Below the pieces are notes generated by a model. It saw nothing but the letters and a program-made list of their open reading frames with translations, made no database searches and was not told the origin of the DNA. Of a stretch of 64,000 nt of DNA, positions 35,995 to 48,545 are shown one piece after another (position 1 is the stretch's first letter; every line of letters starts with the position of its first letter). The stretch comes from Siphonodentalium dalli (taxonomy: Eukaryota; Mollusca; Scaphopoda; Gadilida; Siphonodentaliidae): NCBI GenBank assembly GCA_032622095.1, contig CP136064.1, positions 43,039,989 to 43,103,988 on the forward strand, given 5' to 3'. The position numbers were made by a program, and so were the translations under genes.

Positions 35995-36114
35995 TTAGGC
36001 CAATGCATTCTCTTATATATGCGAGGCGACCTATGGTCGACTCGCATATATAAGAGAATGCATTGGCACCGGGTATATGGGTTGATACAAAAATCGGACA
36101 TGGCTTTCAAAGGG
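35877..36114. mobile_element. Family P hairpin element P4 (TTAA-flanked)
   Basis: A 238-bp element between TTAA 35873-35876 and 36115-36118, 30 bp into intron 1 of the PAN-lectin gene. Ends CCCTTTGAGTGCC and, in complement, CCCTTTGAAAGCC. It has one 69-bp palindrome (about 36,000-36,068) and a run of 29 A (35,964-35,992). Confidence 0.8.
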
Positions 36115-36118
36115 TTAA

Positions 36119-37064
36119 AGAGACCTAGCTACTGTGTTATCTTTTTACATTTGACCTTGCATGTGTTAGAATTGTCGCGATTCGGTGATCTAATTAAGCT
36201 GGAAGGTATATAGCAGACATATAATGGGATTAATGTGTCCCCTGCAAGAACATTCCAAAGTAAGGGATACTATTATTTATTATATACTTGCCCATGAATT
36301 ATAAGGTTTTAGCAGTGAGATATAAGTGATATCCCACTAGTGAGATATAAGTGATATCCCACTGGTGAAATTTCTGATGTATTGACATGCATTGGGGGTC
36401 ATAGGCAAGTAACTAAAGCCACTCGTGGAAATTCAATGTTTTGTCATCACTCATGAGATATAACCCATATCCACTGAAAAAGTGTGGATATCCTCTATAT
36501 AACACCATGGAGTTTCCACAAATTTCATGGATTTTCTTATATTCGACAATGAAAGGCGTTTCTTGATACCTTTAGGGTACATTTTATGATTTATTAAATT
36601 CTTCTGAAACAATGAAGCTCAAAACACTTTCAAACTTAATAAAAATCGGATTGCAGCAATTTAAACAAATATTCAAATATTTAATGAACGTGGTGCTAAA
36701 ATGTGTGTGTGTATGTGTGTCTATGTATGAACATACAGGCATACGTACATGTGAAGGGAGTGTCGTATTTTATTCATTCATAACAAAACTATGCATATGA
36801 AATTGCTATTTAATGTTTTCTACGTGTTTTGGAAATTCCAGATTTCATAACGGATAACGAATGTGCCAATATGTATGCATAAACAGCACTGTAGCATCTA
36901 TATAATCGTTATGATGTATAGCTAATGTAATTTCTTTTTGGTTCTCTTGAATCTTAGATTGATCTTTCTAAAAAAAATTATATTTCGGACATTATAATGC
37001 AATATTGGATCGTAACTGACTATTGTTTTACTGTATATAAGTTCCAATATTCGGAACAAACCAC
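36119..37064. other. Intron 1 segment; short repeats
   Basis: Two tandem copies of GTGAGATATAAGTGATATCC at 36,316-36,360 and a short GT-rich microsatellite at 36,700-36,725. No exon recognised. Confidence 0.5.
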
Positions 37065-37067
37065 TTA

Positions 37068-38187
37068 GGGTGCATTTACATTGCTATAGAACTGTACACA
37101 GATCTACACGCAGACTAGTGTAAACGGGTTGATATAGAAATGCACACAGAATGAAAACGGTATTAGTTCGTTTGAGCAAAAATCGTGTCCGCTATACGTC
37201 ACGGTCAACGCCGAATCATTGTGACAGGCAAATCTGTTTTGATTAATTGTTACTCGGGCTTGGCGAATGTGTTTTAGCGTTCGTTGTCATTTCAACCCGT
37301 GTATTTCGAATATTGAACACGGACAGGGACGTGGCAACTTTGGTCAAAATTTTCAACAGTTGGAAATTTCATACCTGACACAACATTAGTTGAAATTTCC
37401 AAACCAACAATAGGTTTAAAAGTATCTTGTAGTTTGATTTTCAAACATTTTATTGGGGGGTATTGTTTTCGGACCAATATTTGCATAATTTCCTACTTTT
37501 TATCAAAATTTTGGGCTGGAATGGCCATCAGCTGGAAGTTTTCCAACCTTATGGGGGCGGGTGTCAGGAAATTTCCAACACTTGGAAAGATTGTGTCCTG
37601 GTCCCTCCCCGTGGCCAGTCAAAAACTGCTAGTTAATTTAAGAAAAAATATTGTCCTACATTTGGTCAACATTGCCATTGGAATTGTCATCAGTTGGAAT
37701 TTCTACTACATTTGGTCAAATAAAGGGTGTTGTAGGGTGGATACCCATTTCATACAGATCCAAAATGGCCACCGCCCAGATGGTGTCAAACAGGAGACCT
37801 ATAGATATATAGATGATCACCTGAAATCCTAAATATTGGTGGAATCGCCATCTAAAGCTGTATGGGTGCTCTCTAGCCTCTCTATTTGTGCACACGGTTG
37901 TTTGTTGTGTATTCCTATGCGATTTTCATTCTTTCTTCGAACCATTATCAAGTGGTATAAGGATACACTTTAAATACATGCGGCACATACCAAATCGCTG
38001 TTGTCTGCTGATAGTTGATCCATTTTTATGTCTGGCCTAAATTGACACGACTCGTAATGAATTGTCAATTACCAGAGTGCTGATCAGCGCGCGTTCACTA
38101 TTAGTAATTATGTTGTGATCACAGTAATGCGCGACACGTGACTTCATACAGATCTGTATACAGTTCTATATCAGTGTAAATGCACCC
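37068..38187. mobile_element. Inverted-repeat element, GGGTGCATTTACA ends
   Basis: A 1.12-kb element whose left end GGGTGCATTTACATTGCTAT matches the complement of its right end (GGGTGCATTTACACTGATAT), continuing through AGAACTGTA.ACAGATCT. The flanks are TTA before and TAA after, so TA is shared. This fits either a TA duplication or a PIF/Harbinger TWA target with one change. The 132-residue open frame at 37,434 has no recognisable domain. Confidence 0.75.
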
Positions 38188-38274
38188 TAAACTGGAAAGT
38201 GCTAATTTGTATATACTGTAGATACTTTTTCTCATGTACCATGCATATATAATGGCTGAGAATAAAGCATTACT

Positions 38275-38585
38275 TACTTAATTCGATTTTGTGATATCAT
38301 AAATTCATTTTATGATATCAATAAAAATATTTGATTATATTACTAAATGCATTTATGATTTCAATAAATAGTCTTTTCATCTTAATTATTGATATCAGAA
38401 AATGAATATATGATATCACAAATTCGAATACGTGATATCACATATTCATTTTATGATATCATAAAATCGAATATGTTATATCACTAAATGCTTACTATTT
38501 TATGATATATTCGATTTTGTGATATCATATATACATTTTGTGATATAAGAAATTATAAATTATTTATATCACTAAATAGGGAATA
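38275..38585. repeat. GATATC-rich AT minisatellite
   Basis: Irregular repeats of TTTATGATATCA, AATTCGATTTTGTGATATCA and similar self-complementary blocks throughout. Likely simple-sequence expansion in intron 1. Confidence 0.7.
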
Positions 38586-39752
38586 AATAGAAGAACGGCG
38601 CCCCATTTGGGTATGTCTACATATAAGAATGGCGAAAAATCTGATTAGAACGTCTTTGTCAATTTGGTGACCCTCTCCAACGCCATCCCTGATCTGATTT
38701 GAATATTTTTAACCACGTAATCATATCATGGGGAGACTTTATATATTGCATGGGATTACATTGACAGCAAAAATATTAATAGAACATTCTGTAAATGTTT
38801 TTGTGGTTAGCCCAATAGTGATATTTCAATAGACACAATATATGGTGTGACGCGTGGTTCGTACTGTTATAATGACCGACGAAATATGCATCAAATTTGA
38901 AATTTACAAGGAGGGATTGAAATAAATTTAGTTAAACAAATTGACGGCATTATAGAATAGTGGTGCGTTCAATTCGATAGACGATAAATCAATCAGAATT
39001 CGGAGTGTTTCATATACAACTCCTTAATCGGGTGCGCACAGTTTCAGATTGTAATTATATAAACTACTGCCTTCTGGAGCCTTTATTCAGCTTCGGTGGG
39101 GCACGCGGCCCCTGCCACATGCCAATTTGCGCGTTAGGGGCATATGACGTCTTTATGAGCTTTGATCAAATTTTGATCATTAAACATGTTGATAGTACGA
39201 CTTTTCGAAAAAAATCATTCGACCGTGCATCCCCGAAGACTCGAGCTTTCTTGCTATTTTGGTATCATGGATCACTATGTCACTCCTCAGGTGTGCGATA
39301 TTTTACTGTGAATTGGCACGGTCCCCTAAAAATAGGTTTTTGTGTTCATAAAGGCGAATTTTCACATAATTCGATAAATCGACGACAAATTCAAAAAAGG
39401 TTGCTCAATGAAGCCCACTCCACTATTTTCGTTACCAGAATAAACTAGTGAAATAACATACGTGGAGCTTGGTCGCATATTAGCATCATGGTTGACATAG
39501 AATGAAATTTATTTATTTAGTTAAAATTACAAATTATATGCGTTTTTTTCAGAAATAGGAGCGCGGAAATCGTACCACAACCACGCGAAGTATTGCCAAT
39601 TGCTATTGCTACCGATAATAACATTTCCTATCACCATTTTTCTATATAAGTTTGTAGAGATATGATGGTAACCCAAACTGATAACTCAACATTGCCTAAA
39701 AACTTAAACCTCCCCCTATCTCCAGCGTTATCGGAGCAGTTAGATTTATACG
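38586..39752. other. Intron 1 segment; S1-like fragment
   Basis: 38,640-38,770 resembles one degraded S1 unit (TTGGTGACCCTCTCC, CATGGGGAGACTTTATAT). The 147-residue open frame at 39,005-39,448 has no recognisable domain or splice sites. Confidence 0.4.
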
Positions 39753-42157
39753 AGAAGAATAGATGTCTCGTTGGCTCCACTTCTAAAAATAGAATCTTTG
39801 GGGTCTAAAATTGGTTGTACTAAAATATTCCCAAAACTTCCAAAATATCAAAACCCCAAAAAAATTTCAAAACTTCCAAAAATTATTTTTTCCAAAAAAT
39901 TTCAAAATCCCAAAACTTCCAAAAAAATTCAAAATCCCCAAATTTAAAAAAAAGTAAAAATTTCAAAACCCTAAAAATTATTTCTCTAAAAAAAAAAGTT
40001 TAAATAAAAAATTTATAACGAGTTTTCGGTTTCTGATAATCTCGATATTAAAATGTCGAATGTTTATTAAAATTATTTGCGTGTAATATCTTTCGTTATT
40101 TTTTTGTTCAAATATTTTTCATGAAATTATTAATCAATGTTTAGAAATAGCTTTATTGGACATTGGGACCATCGGTATGAATGCATACATTCCAGTGTTT
40201 ATCGGACACAGTTCATACATATATAATTGTCATACCTGAAAATAGACACCATTACTCTTACATAAATAATAAAGAGCGTTTATTCTTTACACTCTCTATC
40301 CCAGATGAAGTTATTGAGTATATGACAGGCGTGTATTATCGTGAATTATTGGAAGTATTGAGATGTACTATGTTGAATCACGTGTGGACGAAAAGGGTAA
40401 TGCGAAATTACAACCCCCAGAATGAATTGTCATATTCGATGTACACGTGATCACACACGACATTGTGGGTAACAATGTATGTGTCACACCTTGCTTTACC
40501 AAATGAATTCTATTATATTCCCGTTCACAATTATATGCCATTCAGAAAACATATCGATTTAATGTCTGAGCAGAATTAGTTGTTTAACGGGTTAGTATCA
40601 ATTAAGGTTGATAAACTGTGTCATTGTTAGCATTAACACGATAATTAGTTATCCAAAACATGCATACATAATACGTCCAGGTCACTCAATTATAGAAATT
40701 GGTTCGATGTCATTGTTATACCAACATTACGTAATAACCACTTATCATTCCATTCACACTTACGTTCATTTTGTATACCAAAAACTCCAGTTAGCACCGA
40801 TGATGTAACATTATATCACTGTTATTGTATCAATTGATAGGTTCAGACAAGTTCGATGTTTAGAAAAGAAAAGTTACCTATAATTCTGCTGTGGTTAAGC
40901 AGTCCATTATTTAGGGCATACCTGTATGTAGGCCTATCAGTGGATGAATAGTCTGCCGGAGAAGTACTGTGTAGACAGGTCTTGTCGGTAAGAGAGTCAG
41001 ACGAGAAGTGAAGGCTCGGCTATTAAAACGTAGTAATGCGATAGCGAACATCAAACGAGTCTGCGCACGCATATCTGTCAAAAGGATACAATAGCAGTCA
41101 TTGGTCAATTTATCCCCGGTGTCAGCTCAGTACCCAATCGGGACGAAGCCGAAGGTCAACTCATTTTTTTTGCTCATTATAGTACGTCACTTGGACATTT
41201 TATCAGTTTATCACGTGATCACTAAATGTGGCAATCGGGTATCCACCGATGCCTGCAATTTATTATTTATAATAATTGGACTCATTGATCTCACGTAAAT
41301 AATACTCTTAGTTGTTCCAATAAAATAGTTATCAAATTCGATCACCAATAGATTTGACTGTGGAATATAATGACCTTTAACTTATTTATCGATCTATGTT
41401 AGAACATGGTCTTAACAAAAAACTTGACCATAACAAAAATTACCTTACATTTATGCATGAATCTAATTAGACCATGCGTAAATATTGTCAGCTTATCGTC
41501 TGATGAGCAAATCCGATGTTTATCAAAAATAGTACAACTTCCAGTTGGTAATTACTCTTACGAATGAAGAGCGTTGAACATATACGAAATTACTACACGA
41601 ATGAACTGAAATTTATATTTCACATCTTACCAACAACAGATACAGACATAGTCATAGTGTTATACTATCTTACATGTACACACGCTATGACATCATTCGA
41701 AGGGGCAATACACTCAAGGAGTTAATGTGACACGAAACAAGGGACGTGATGTAATATTGGTGTTAGAATCTTAAAGGAACACAAGACACTCTAAAGGGAC
41801 ATGCATTATGAATGAATGTTAACAATACAAGCACACGGATGAAGAGCGTTGAACATATACAAAATTACAAGACACTCTAAAGGGACATTCATTATGAATG
41901 AATGTTAACAATACAAGCACACGAATGAAGAGCGTTGAACATATGCGAAATTACTACACGAATGAACTGAAATTTATATTTCACATCTTACCAACAACAG
42001 ATACAGACATAGTCATAGTGTTATACTATCTTACATGTACACACGCTATGACATCATTCGAAGGGGCAATACACTCAAGGAGTTAATGTGACACGAAACA
42101 AGGGACGTGGTGTAATATTGGTGTTTGAATCTTAAAGGAACACAAGACACTCTACAG

Positions 42158-42271
42158 GGACCCCGCAGTAAAATACCGTAATGCCGCCGGCGGCGGCGGA
42201 CCCCGCAGTAAAATACCGTAATGCCGCCGCCGCCGCCGGCGGCGGCGGACCCCGCAGTAAAATACCGCAAT

Positions 42272-42353
<82 letters not shown>
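42158..42353 (+). repeat. GC modules and (CCG)n tract in palindrome loop
   Basis: Three copies of a CCCCGCAGTAAAATACCG module are each followed by CCG/GGC runs; the last leads into about 27 uninterrupted CCG triplets (42,272-42,353). The Arg-rich and Gly/Ala-rich open frames here are simple-repeat translations. Confidence 0.9.
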
Positions 42354-42354
<1 letters not shown>

Positions 42355-42357
42355 GGT

Positions 42358-42545
42358 ATTATTTTTGAAGTTTTTGAAATTTGAAGTTTTTTAAAATTTT
42401 TGAAGTTTTTGAAATTTTTGAAATATTTGAAGTTTTTGAAATTTTTGAAGTTTTTTGAAATTTTTGAAATTTTTGAAGTTTTGGGTTTTTGGGAATATTT
42501 TAGTACAACCAATTTTAGACCCAAAGATTCTATTTTTAGATGGCA
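42358..42545 (-). repeat. Internal copy of palindrome terminal module
   Basis: TTTTTGAAATTTTTGAAG-type low-complexity sequence leads into GGGAATATTTTAGTACAACC and AAAGATTCTATTTTTAGA. This matches the terminal part of the right arm (45,725-45,924), but sits in the loop. Confidence 0.75.
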
Positions 42546-42639
42546 GAATGAGGCCCCCAGAGGGTAATTTGGTGATGCTACCCCCGCTATCTCGTGTCAC
42601 TTTAACATTCCACACCGTGCGTGTATTATCCCCCCTTTA

Positions 42640-44150
42640 ATGATGTCATAGCATGGTACATGCAAGACAGTATAACCCTATGATTATGTCTGTAGCTGTT
42701 GGTAAGATGTGAAATATAAATTTCAAGGTTCAATTCATTCGTGTAGTAATTTTGTATATGTTCAACGCTCTTCATTCGTGCGCTTGTATTGTTAACATTC
42801 ATTCATAATGAGTGCCCCTTTAGAGTGTCTTGTGTTCCTTTAAGATTCAACCACCAATATTACATCACGTCCCTTGTTTCGTGTCACTTTAACTCCTTGA
42901 GTGGATTGTCCGCCTTTAATGATTTCATAGCGTGTGTACATGCAAGACAGTATAACACTATGATTATGTCTGTAGCGGTTGTTGGTAAGATGTGAAATAT
43001 AAATTTTAAGGTTCAATTCATTCGTGTAGTAATTTTGTATATGTTCAACGCTCTTCATTCGTGTGCTTGTATTGTTAACATTCATTCATAATGAATGTCC
43101 CTTTAGAGTGTCTTGTAATTTTGTATATGTTCAACGCTCTTCATTCGTGTGCTTGTATTGTTAACATTCATTCATAATGAATGTCCCTTTAGAGTGTCTT
43201 GTGTTCCTTTAAGATTCAAACACCAATATTACATCACGTCCCTTGTTTCGTGTCACATTAACTCCTTGAGTGTATTGCCCCTTCGAATGATGTCATAGCG
43301 TGTGTACATGTAAGATAGTATAACACTATGACTATGTCTGTATCTGTTGTTGGTAAGATGTGAAATATAAATTTCAGTTCATTCGTGTAGTAATTTCGTA
43401 TATGTTCAACGCTCTTCATTCGTGTGCTTGTATTGTTAACATTCATTCATAATGAATGTCCCTTTAGAGTGTCTTGTAATTTTGTATATGTTCAACGCTC
43501 TTCATCCGTGTGCTTGTATTGTTAACATTCATTCATAATGCATGTCCCTTTAGAGTGTCTTGTGTTCCTTTAAGATTCAAACACCAATATTACATCACGT
43601 CCCTTGTTTCGTGTCACATTAACTCCTTGAGTGTATTGCCCCCTCGAATGATGTCATAGCGTGTGTACATGTAAGATAGTATAACACTATGACTATGTCT
43701 GTATCTGTTGTTGGTAAGATGTGAAATATAAATTTCAGTTCATTCGTGTAGTAATTTCGCATATGTTCAACGCTCTTCATTCGTGTGCTTGTATTGTTAA
43801 CATTCATTCATAATGAATGTCCCTTTAGAGTGTCTTGTAATTTTGTATATGTTCAACGCTCTTCATCCGTGTGCTTGTATTGTTAACATTCATTCATAGT
43901 GCATGTCCCTTTAGAGTGTCTTGTGTTCCTTTAAGATTCAAACACCAATATTACATCACGTCCCTTGTTTCGTGTCACATTAACTCCTTGAGTGTATTGC
44001 CCCTTCGAATGATGTCATAGCGTGTGTACATGTAAGATAGTATAACACTATGACTATGTCTGTATCTGTTGTTGGTAAGATGTGAAATATAAATTTCAGT
44101 TCATTCGTGTAGTAATTTCGTATATGTTCAACGCTCTTCATTCGTAAGAG
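42640..44150 (+). repeat. Tandem array, 361-bp units
   Basis: Units repeat at exactly 361 bp in the best-kept part (for example 43,258 and 43,619), each containing CGCTCTTCAT.CGTG, GTTAACATTCATTCATAATG and GTCCCTTTAGAGTGTCTTG. The inverted left-arm counterpart is 41,561-42,160. The first unit is most diverged. Confidence 0.85.
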
Positions 44151-45952
44151 TAATTACCAACTGGAAGTTGTACTATTTTTGATAAACATCGGATTTGCTC
44201 ATCAGACGATAAGCTGACAATATTTACGCATGGTCTAATTAGATTCATGCATAAATGTAAGGTAATTTTTGTTATGGTCAAGTTTTTTGTTAAGACCATG
44301 TTCTAACATAGATCGATAAATAAGTTAAAGGTCATTATATTCCACAGTCAAATCTATTGGTGATCGAATTTGATAACTATTTTATTGGAACAACTAAGAG
44401 TATTATTTACGTGAGATCAATGAGTCCAATTATTATAAATAATAAATTGCAGGCATCGGTGGATACCCGATTGCCACATTTAGTGATCACGTGATAAACT
44501 GATAAAATGTCCAAGTGACGTACTATAATGAGCAAAAAAAATGAGTTGACCTTCGGCTTCGTCCCGATTGGGTACTGAGCTGACACCGGGGATAAATTGA
44601 CCAATGACTGCTATTGTATCCTTTTGACAGATATGCGTGCGCAGACTCGTTTGATGTTCGCTATCGCATTACTATGTTTTAATAGCCGAGGCTTCACTTC
44701 TCGTCTGACTCTCTTACCGACAAGACCTGTCTACACAGTACTTCTCCGGCAGACTATTCATCCACTGATAGGCCTACATACAGGTATGCCCTAAATAATG
44801 GACTGCTTAACCACAGCAGAATTATAGGTAACTTTTCTTTTCTAAACATCGAACTTGTCTGAACCTATCAATTGATACAATAACAGTGATATAATGTTAC
44901 ATCATCGGTGCTAACTGGAGTTTTTGGTATACAAAATGAACGTAAGTGTGAATGGAATGATAAGTGGTTATTACGTAATGTTGGTATAACAATGACATCG
45001 AACCAATTTCTATAATTGAGTGACCTGGACGTATTATGTATGCATGTTTTGGATAACTAATTATCGTGTTAATGCTAACAATGACACAGTTTATCAACCT
45101 TAATTGATACTAACCCGTTAAACAACTAATTCTGCTCAGACATTAAATCGATATGTTTTCTGAATGGCATATAATTGTGAACGGGAATATAATAGAATTC
45201 ATTTGGTAAAGCAAGGTGTGACACATACATTGTTACCCACAATGTCGTGTGTGATCACGTGTACATCGAATATGACAATTCATTCTGGGGGTTGTAATTT
45301 CGCATTACCCTGTTCGTCCACACGTGATTCAACATAGTACATCTCAATACTTCCAATAATTCACGATAATACACGCCTGTCATATACTCAATAACTTCAT
45401 CTGGGATAGAGAGTGTAAAGAATAAACGCTCTTTATTATTTATGTAAGAGTAATGGTGTCTATTTTCAGGTATGACAATTATATATGTATGAACTGTGTC
45501 CGATAAACACTGGAATGTATGCATTCATACCGATGGTCCCAATGTCCAATAAAGCTATTTCTAAACATCGATTAATAATTTCATGAAAAATATTTGAACA
45601 AAAAAATAACGAAAGATATTACACGCAAATAATTTTAATAAACATTCGACATTTTAATATCGAGATTATCAGAAACCGAAAACTCGTTATAAATTTTTTA
45701 TTTAAACTTTTTTTTTTAGAGAAATAATTTTTAGGGTTTTGAAATTTTTACTTTTTTTGAAATTTGGGGATTTTGAAATTTTTTGGAAGTTTTGGGATTT
45801 TGAAATTTTTTGGAAAAAATAATTTTTGGAAGTTTTGAATTTTTTTGGGGGTTTTGATATTTTGGAAGTTTTGGGAATATTTTAGTACAATCAATTTTAG
45901 ACCCCAAAGATTCTATTTTTAGAAGTGGAGCCAACGAGACATCTATTCTTCT

Positions 45953-46446
45953 TATACGAACCCGTTCTTACTAACAGTGTCTGTTAGTGTTCAAAAATTA
46001 ATTGATCTCGTCACGTTTTGCGGACTAAAAAAAATAATGTTTGTACAAAGGGCATTTTTTAAATTTCATACCATCTTCTTCAATATAAATGGTCAAAATC
46101 AATAGATCAAATCAAAAGATTACAGATTGAGTTGCTCAAATGATCAGTTAGTTTGAGTTATAAGAATGTAAGCCACAATGTACATCACAATCAAAATGAG
46201 AAGAACTTAATATGTAGGACAAATGTGTGAAAAATAGTCCAAAACCGTTGCATATTGTTATTACGCCACATCGATGAACACGTTCATATATATCATTTCT
46301 AAAATTCAGATCAAACTCACTTGGTGCATATTCTTTAAAATAACACCGGCCATGTTGGACGCCACCTTGCTGGTATTTACTAATTTCAGCCACCGTTTGT
46401 TCAAGATAACATTTCCCTGCATTGTCTGTATACTTAGACAATAGAA
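45953..46446. other. Intron 1 segment, no gene recognised
   Basis: A 97-residue minus-strand open frame (46,148-46,441) shows no recognisable domain. Confidence 0.35.
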
Positions 46447-46894
46447 ATTCGTTCTCGATTGAGCTACTTTGGAAAAATGTTATATCACCACGGTTAGACC
46501 TACACTTGAATATGCCAGTGCTGGTTGGGAAAACTGTAATATCACCGATTCATTGAGCAAAGAACGTGTTCAATATAAAGGAGCACGCATAGTAACTAGA
46601 TCTGCGAGTTTTGAAACCATGATATTATAAAAGAAACTTGATGGGAACTCTTAAGCAAATGGCGCTAGAAATCCAGATTATACCTATTCCATTAAAATGA
46701 TACAAGGCAAAGCCCCTAACGTCCTGAACAATTTGCTTCCCACCCGTGTATGAGGCATCTGAATCAAACATAGAAATGCCGAAGACTATCTAGTCCCTAT
46801 ATATGAAATACAAACTCGCACAAAAATTCATTTGTTCTAGAGACCACCTCTCCGTGGAATTTACTGCGAGAAGAAACTAAAACCATGTCTGTTT
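46447..46894 (+). pseudogene. Non-LTR retroelement C-terminal remnant, part 1
   Basis: One frame reads YITTVRPTLEYASAGWEN, then ERVQYKGARIVT. A later frame reads SIKMIQGKAPNVLNNLLPTRV, then NAEDYLVPIYEIQTRTKIHL. This order is typical of the region behind the reverse transcriptase in non-LTR retroelements (R-P-x-LEYAS-W, RVQ..AAR, APxYL..LLP). Stop codons and frame changes show it is dead. Element P2 interrupts it at a TTAA at 46,895, and the remnant continues beyond. Confidence 0.7.
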
Positions 46895-46898
46895 TTAA

Positions 46899-47270
46899 CC
46901 CTTTACCCAACAGAACGGCCCTGTGCCAATGCATTCTCTTATATATGCGAGTCGACCATAGGTCGCCTCGCATATATAAGAGAATGCATTGGCTTAACAC
47001 ATTAAAAATTATAAAATTGTTAATGAATGTAAGAAAAAATGTTAAAAAAAGATTTTTTTTAGGCCAATGCATTCTCTTATATATGCGAGGCGACCTATGG
47101 TCGACTCGCATATATAAGAGAATGCATTGGCACAGGGCATAACTGTAACTATCACAATGTGGTCAAGGAGCCGGTTCCAATGATATCCATATTTGTATGG
47201 TTCTATTGAGACAGACCGAAGATATTTTAGGCTGTTGAAGCTTTATTTGGCCGGTTTGTTGGGTAAAGGG
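46899..47270. mobile_element. Family P hairpin element P2 (TTAA-flanked)
   Basis: A 372-bp element between TTAA 46895-46898 and 47271-47274, inverted relative to P1 and P3. Same CCCTTTACCCAACA ends and two 69-bp palindromes (near 46,924-46,992 and 47,061-47,131). Inserted into the retroelement remnant. Confidence 0.85.
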
Positions 47271-47274
47271 TTAA

Positions 47275-47447
47275 CAGTGATGTAAAAGGAATGAAACCTT
47301 TTACTATTGCTCGTACAATCGAAGAGCTCAGATACTCCATACTCGCCTGCCTACTGCATGGATATAGTAATTTAAATAGTAACCAACTCTCTAATTATAT
47401 ATCCGATACTATCCACAATATTGTGCCTGTGGTGAGATTGACGACTC
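47275..47447 (+). pseudogene. Retroelement remnant, middle part
   Basis: Short segment between P2 and P3. One frame reads MKPFTIARTIEELRYSILACLLHGYSNLN. It is collinear with the remnant on either side, but not diagnostic by itself. Confidence 0.45.
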
Positions 47448-47451
47448 TTAA

Positions 47452-47843
47452 CCCTTTACCCAACAAACCGGCCAAAACCGGCCAAATAAAGCTTCAACAG
47501 CCTAAAATATCTTCGGTCTGTCTCAATAGAACCATACAAATATGGATATCATTGGAACCGGCTCCTTGACCACATTGTGATGGTTACAGTTATGCCCTGT
47601 GCCAATGCATTCTCTTATATATGCGAGTCGACCATAGGTCGCCTCGCATATATAAGAGAATGCATTGGCCTAAAAAAAATATTTTTTTAACACTTTTTAC
47701 CATTTTTTCTTACATTCTTTAACATTTTTATAATTCTTAATGTGTTAAGCCAATGCATTCTCTTATATATGCGAGGCGACCTATGGTCGACTCGCATATA
47801 TAAGAGAATGCATTGGCACAGGGCCCTTCTGTTGGGTAAAGGG
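47452..47843. mobile_element. Family P hairpin element P3 (TTAA-flanked)
   Basis: 392 bp between TTAA 47448-47451 and 47844-47847, the same length as P1 and nearly identical to it by eye. Two 69-bp palindromes. A third piece of the retroelement remnant resumes right after it. Confidence 0.85.
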
Positions 47844-47847
47844 TTAA

Positions 47848-48130
47848 ACAATTTTTGCCGATGTCCTCAATACGAACACACCCGGCGCGATGTTTTCAAC
47901 AATCTACCCGACAATCTTATGCTAACCGACACTTTGTTTCTTTATGGTGATGACAATTTAAACAAAATTATAACCGCCGCATATGTAAATAGTTTCAAAA
48001 ATTCATTCTGGACACAAAAAGATTCAATGAGTGATATACATGCCCATCATAGAAGCCGCATCCGAGCTTCATTACGCCCTATGGCTGTTTACTGCTACGC
48101 TGATATGGCAGTGTCAATGGAGCCACGATG
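47848..48130 (+). pseudogene. Retroelement C-terminal remnant, part 3
   Basis: Reads CRCPQYEHTRRDVFNNLPDN, then LFLYGDDNLNK and AYVNSFKNSFW up to a stop near 48,131. A C-P-x-Y...R..L.N.LP...LLFG block near the C-terminus is seen in many invertebrate non-LTR polyproteins. It is followed directly by repeat R1, which I take as its 3' UTR. Confidence 0.6.
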
Positions 48131-48545
48131 ATATCTCGCAGAACAACACATTTCGGGTTTCATACGGTGCGAGTTATTTTAGGATATATTATTTAAAATG
48201 GACTAGCTGTATTGGGTACCGGTTCGATTTTTTTTTTGCAGGATGAATGCATTCGCGGATGTATCTTCGTGGATGTCTCATTGTTGCAGTATGTAACTTT
48301 TATGACAGCTTTAATCGCTTTCGATATTTAGGTGTGAACAATGGTTGGGCCACTCTTGAAGATTTTATTGCGGGCACACAATGCATAACATAACAGCTAA
48401 CATTGGTGAAGAAGTATGTCTCAGTTGGAATATAGACTAAAGGTTGTATCGGGTGTGTATTTAATCCGATTATTATAATTTTGGTCCGCATTTAGAGGTT
48501 TTCTGGTGTGGTGAATGAGAAACCCGCAGTGATAATATTTTGCCG
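48131..48545 (+). repeat. Dispersed repeat R1, copy b
   Basis: Collinear with 90-150 and 930-1,240. Likely the 3' tail of the retroelement remnant just upstream. Confidence 0.6.

Larger units (their letters stand above)
39753..45952. mobile_element. 6.2-kb near-perfect palindrome (giant foldback)
   Basis: Left arm 39,753-42,160 and right arm 43,545-45,952 are reverse complements of about 2.4 kb each. Matching landmarks keep an exact coordinate sum of 85,705 over the arms (39,781 with 45,924; 41,561 with 44,144), so there are no net indels at those anchors. Only occasional substitutions are visible, such as position 40,393 against its mate. The tips read AGAAGAATAGATG, followed inwards by TTTTGGAAG-type low-complexity sequence. 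Each arm holds a truncated Tc1-type MITE end (near 40,873-40,922 and its mirror). No transposase ORF; mirrored open frames are shadows. Confidence 0.9.

Noticed and set aside
39005-39448. 147-residue plus-strand open frame
   Set aside because: No recognisable domain, no credible splice sites, and it lies in a repeat-filled intron.
42132-42524. 130-residue frame with a long Arg run, and its complement
   Set aside because: It is the translation of (CCG)n and the TTTTGAAATT low-complexity tract.
41898-43807. Repeated identical 62-residue frames
   Set aside because: They repeat every 361 bp with the tandem array and mirror in the palindrome; no domain or coding bias seen.
46797-47142. Similar peptides (CILLYMRGDLWSTRIYKRMH) at several loci
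   Set aside because: They are translations of the 69-bp palindrome of family P elements, which is why both strands give the same peptide.
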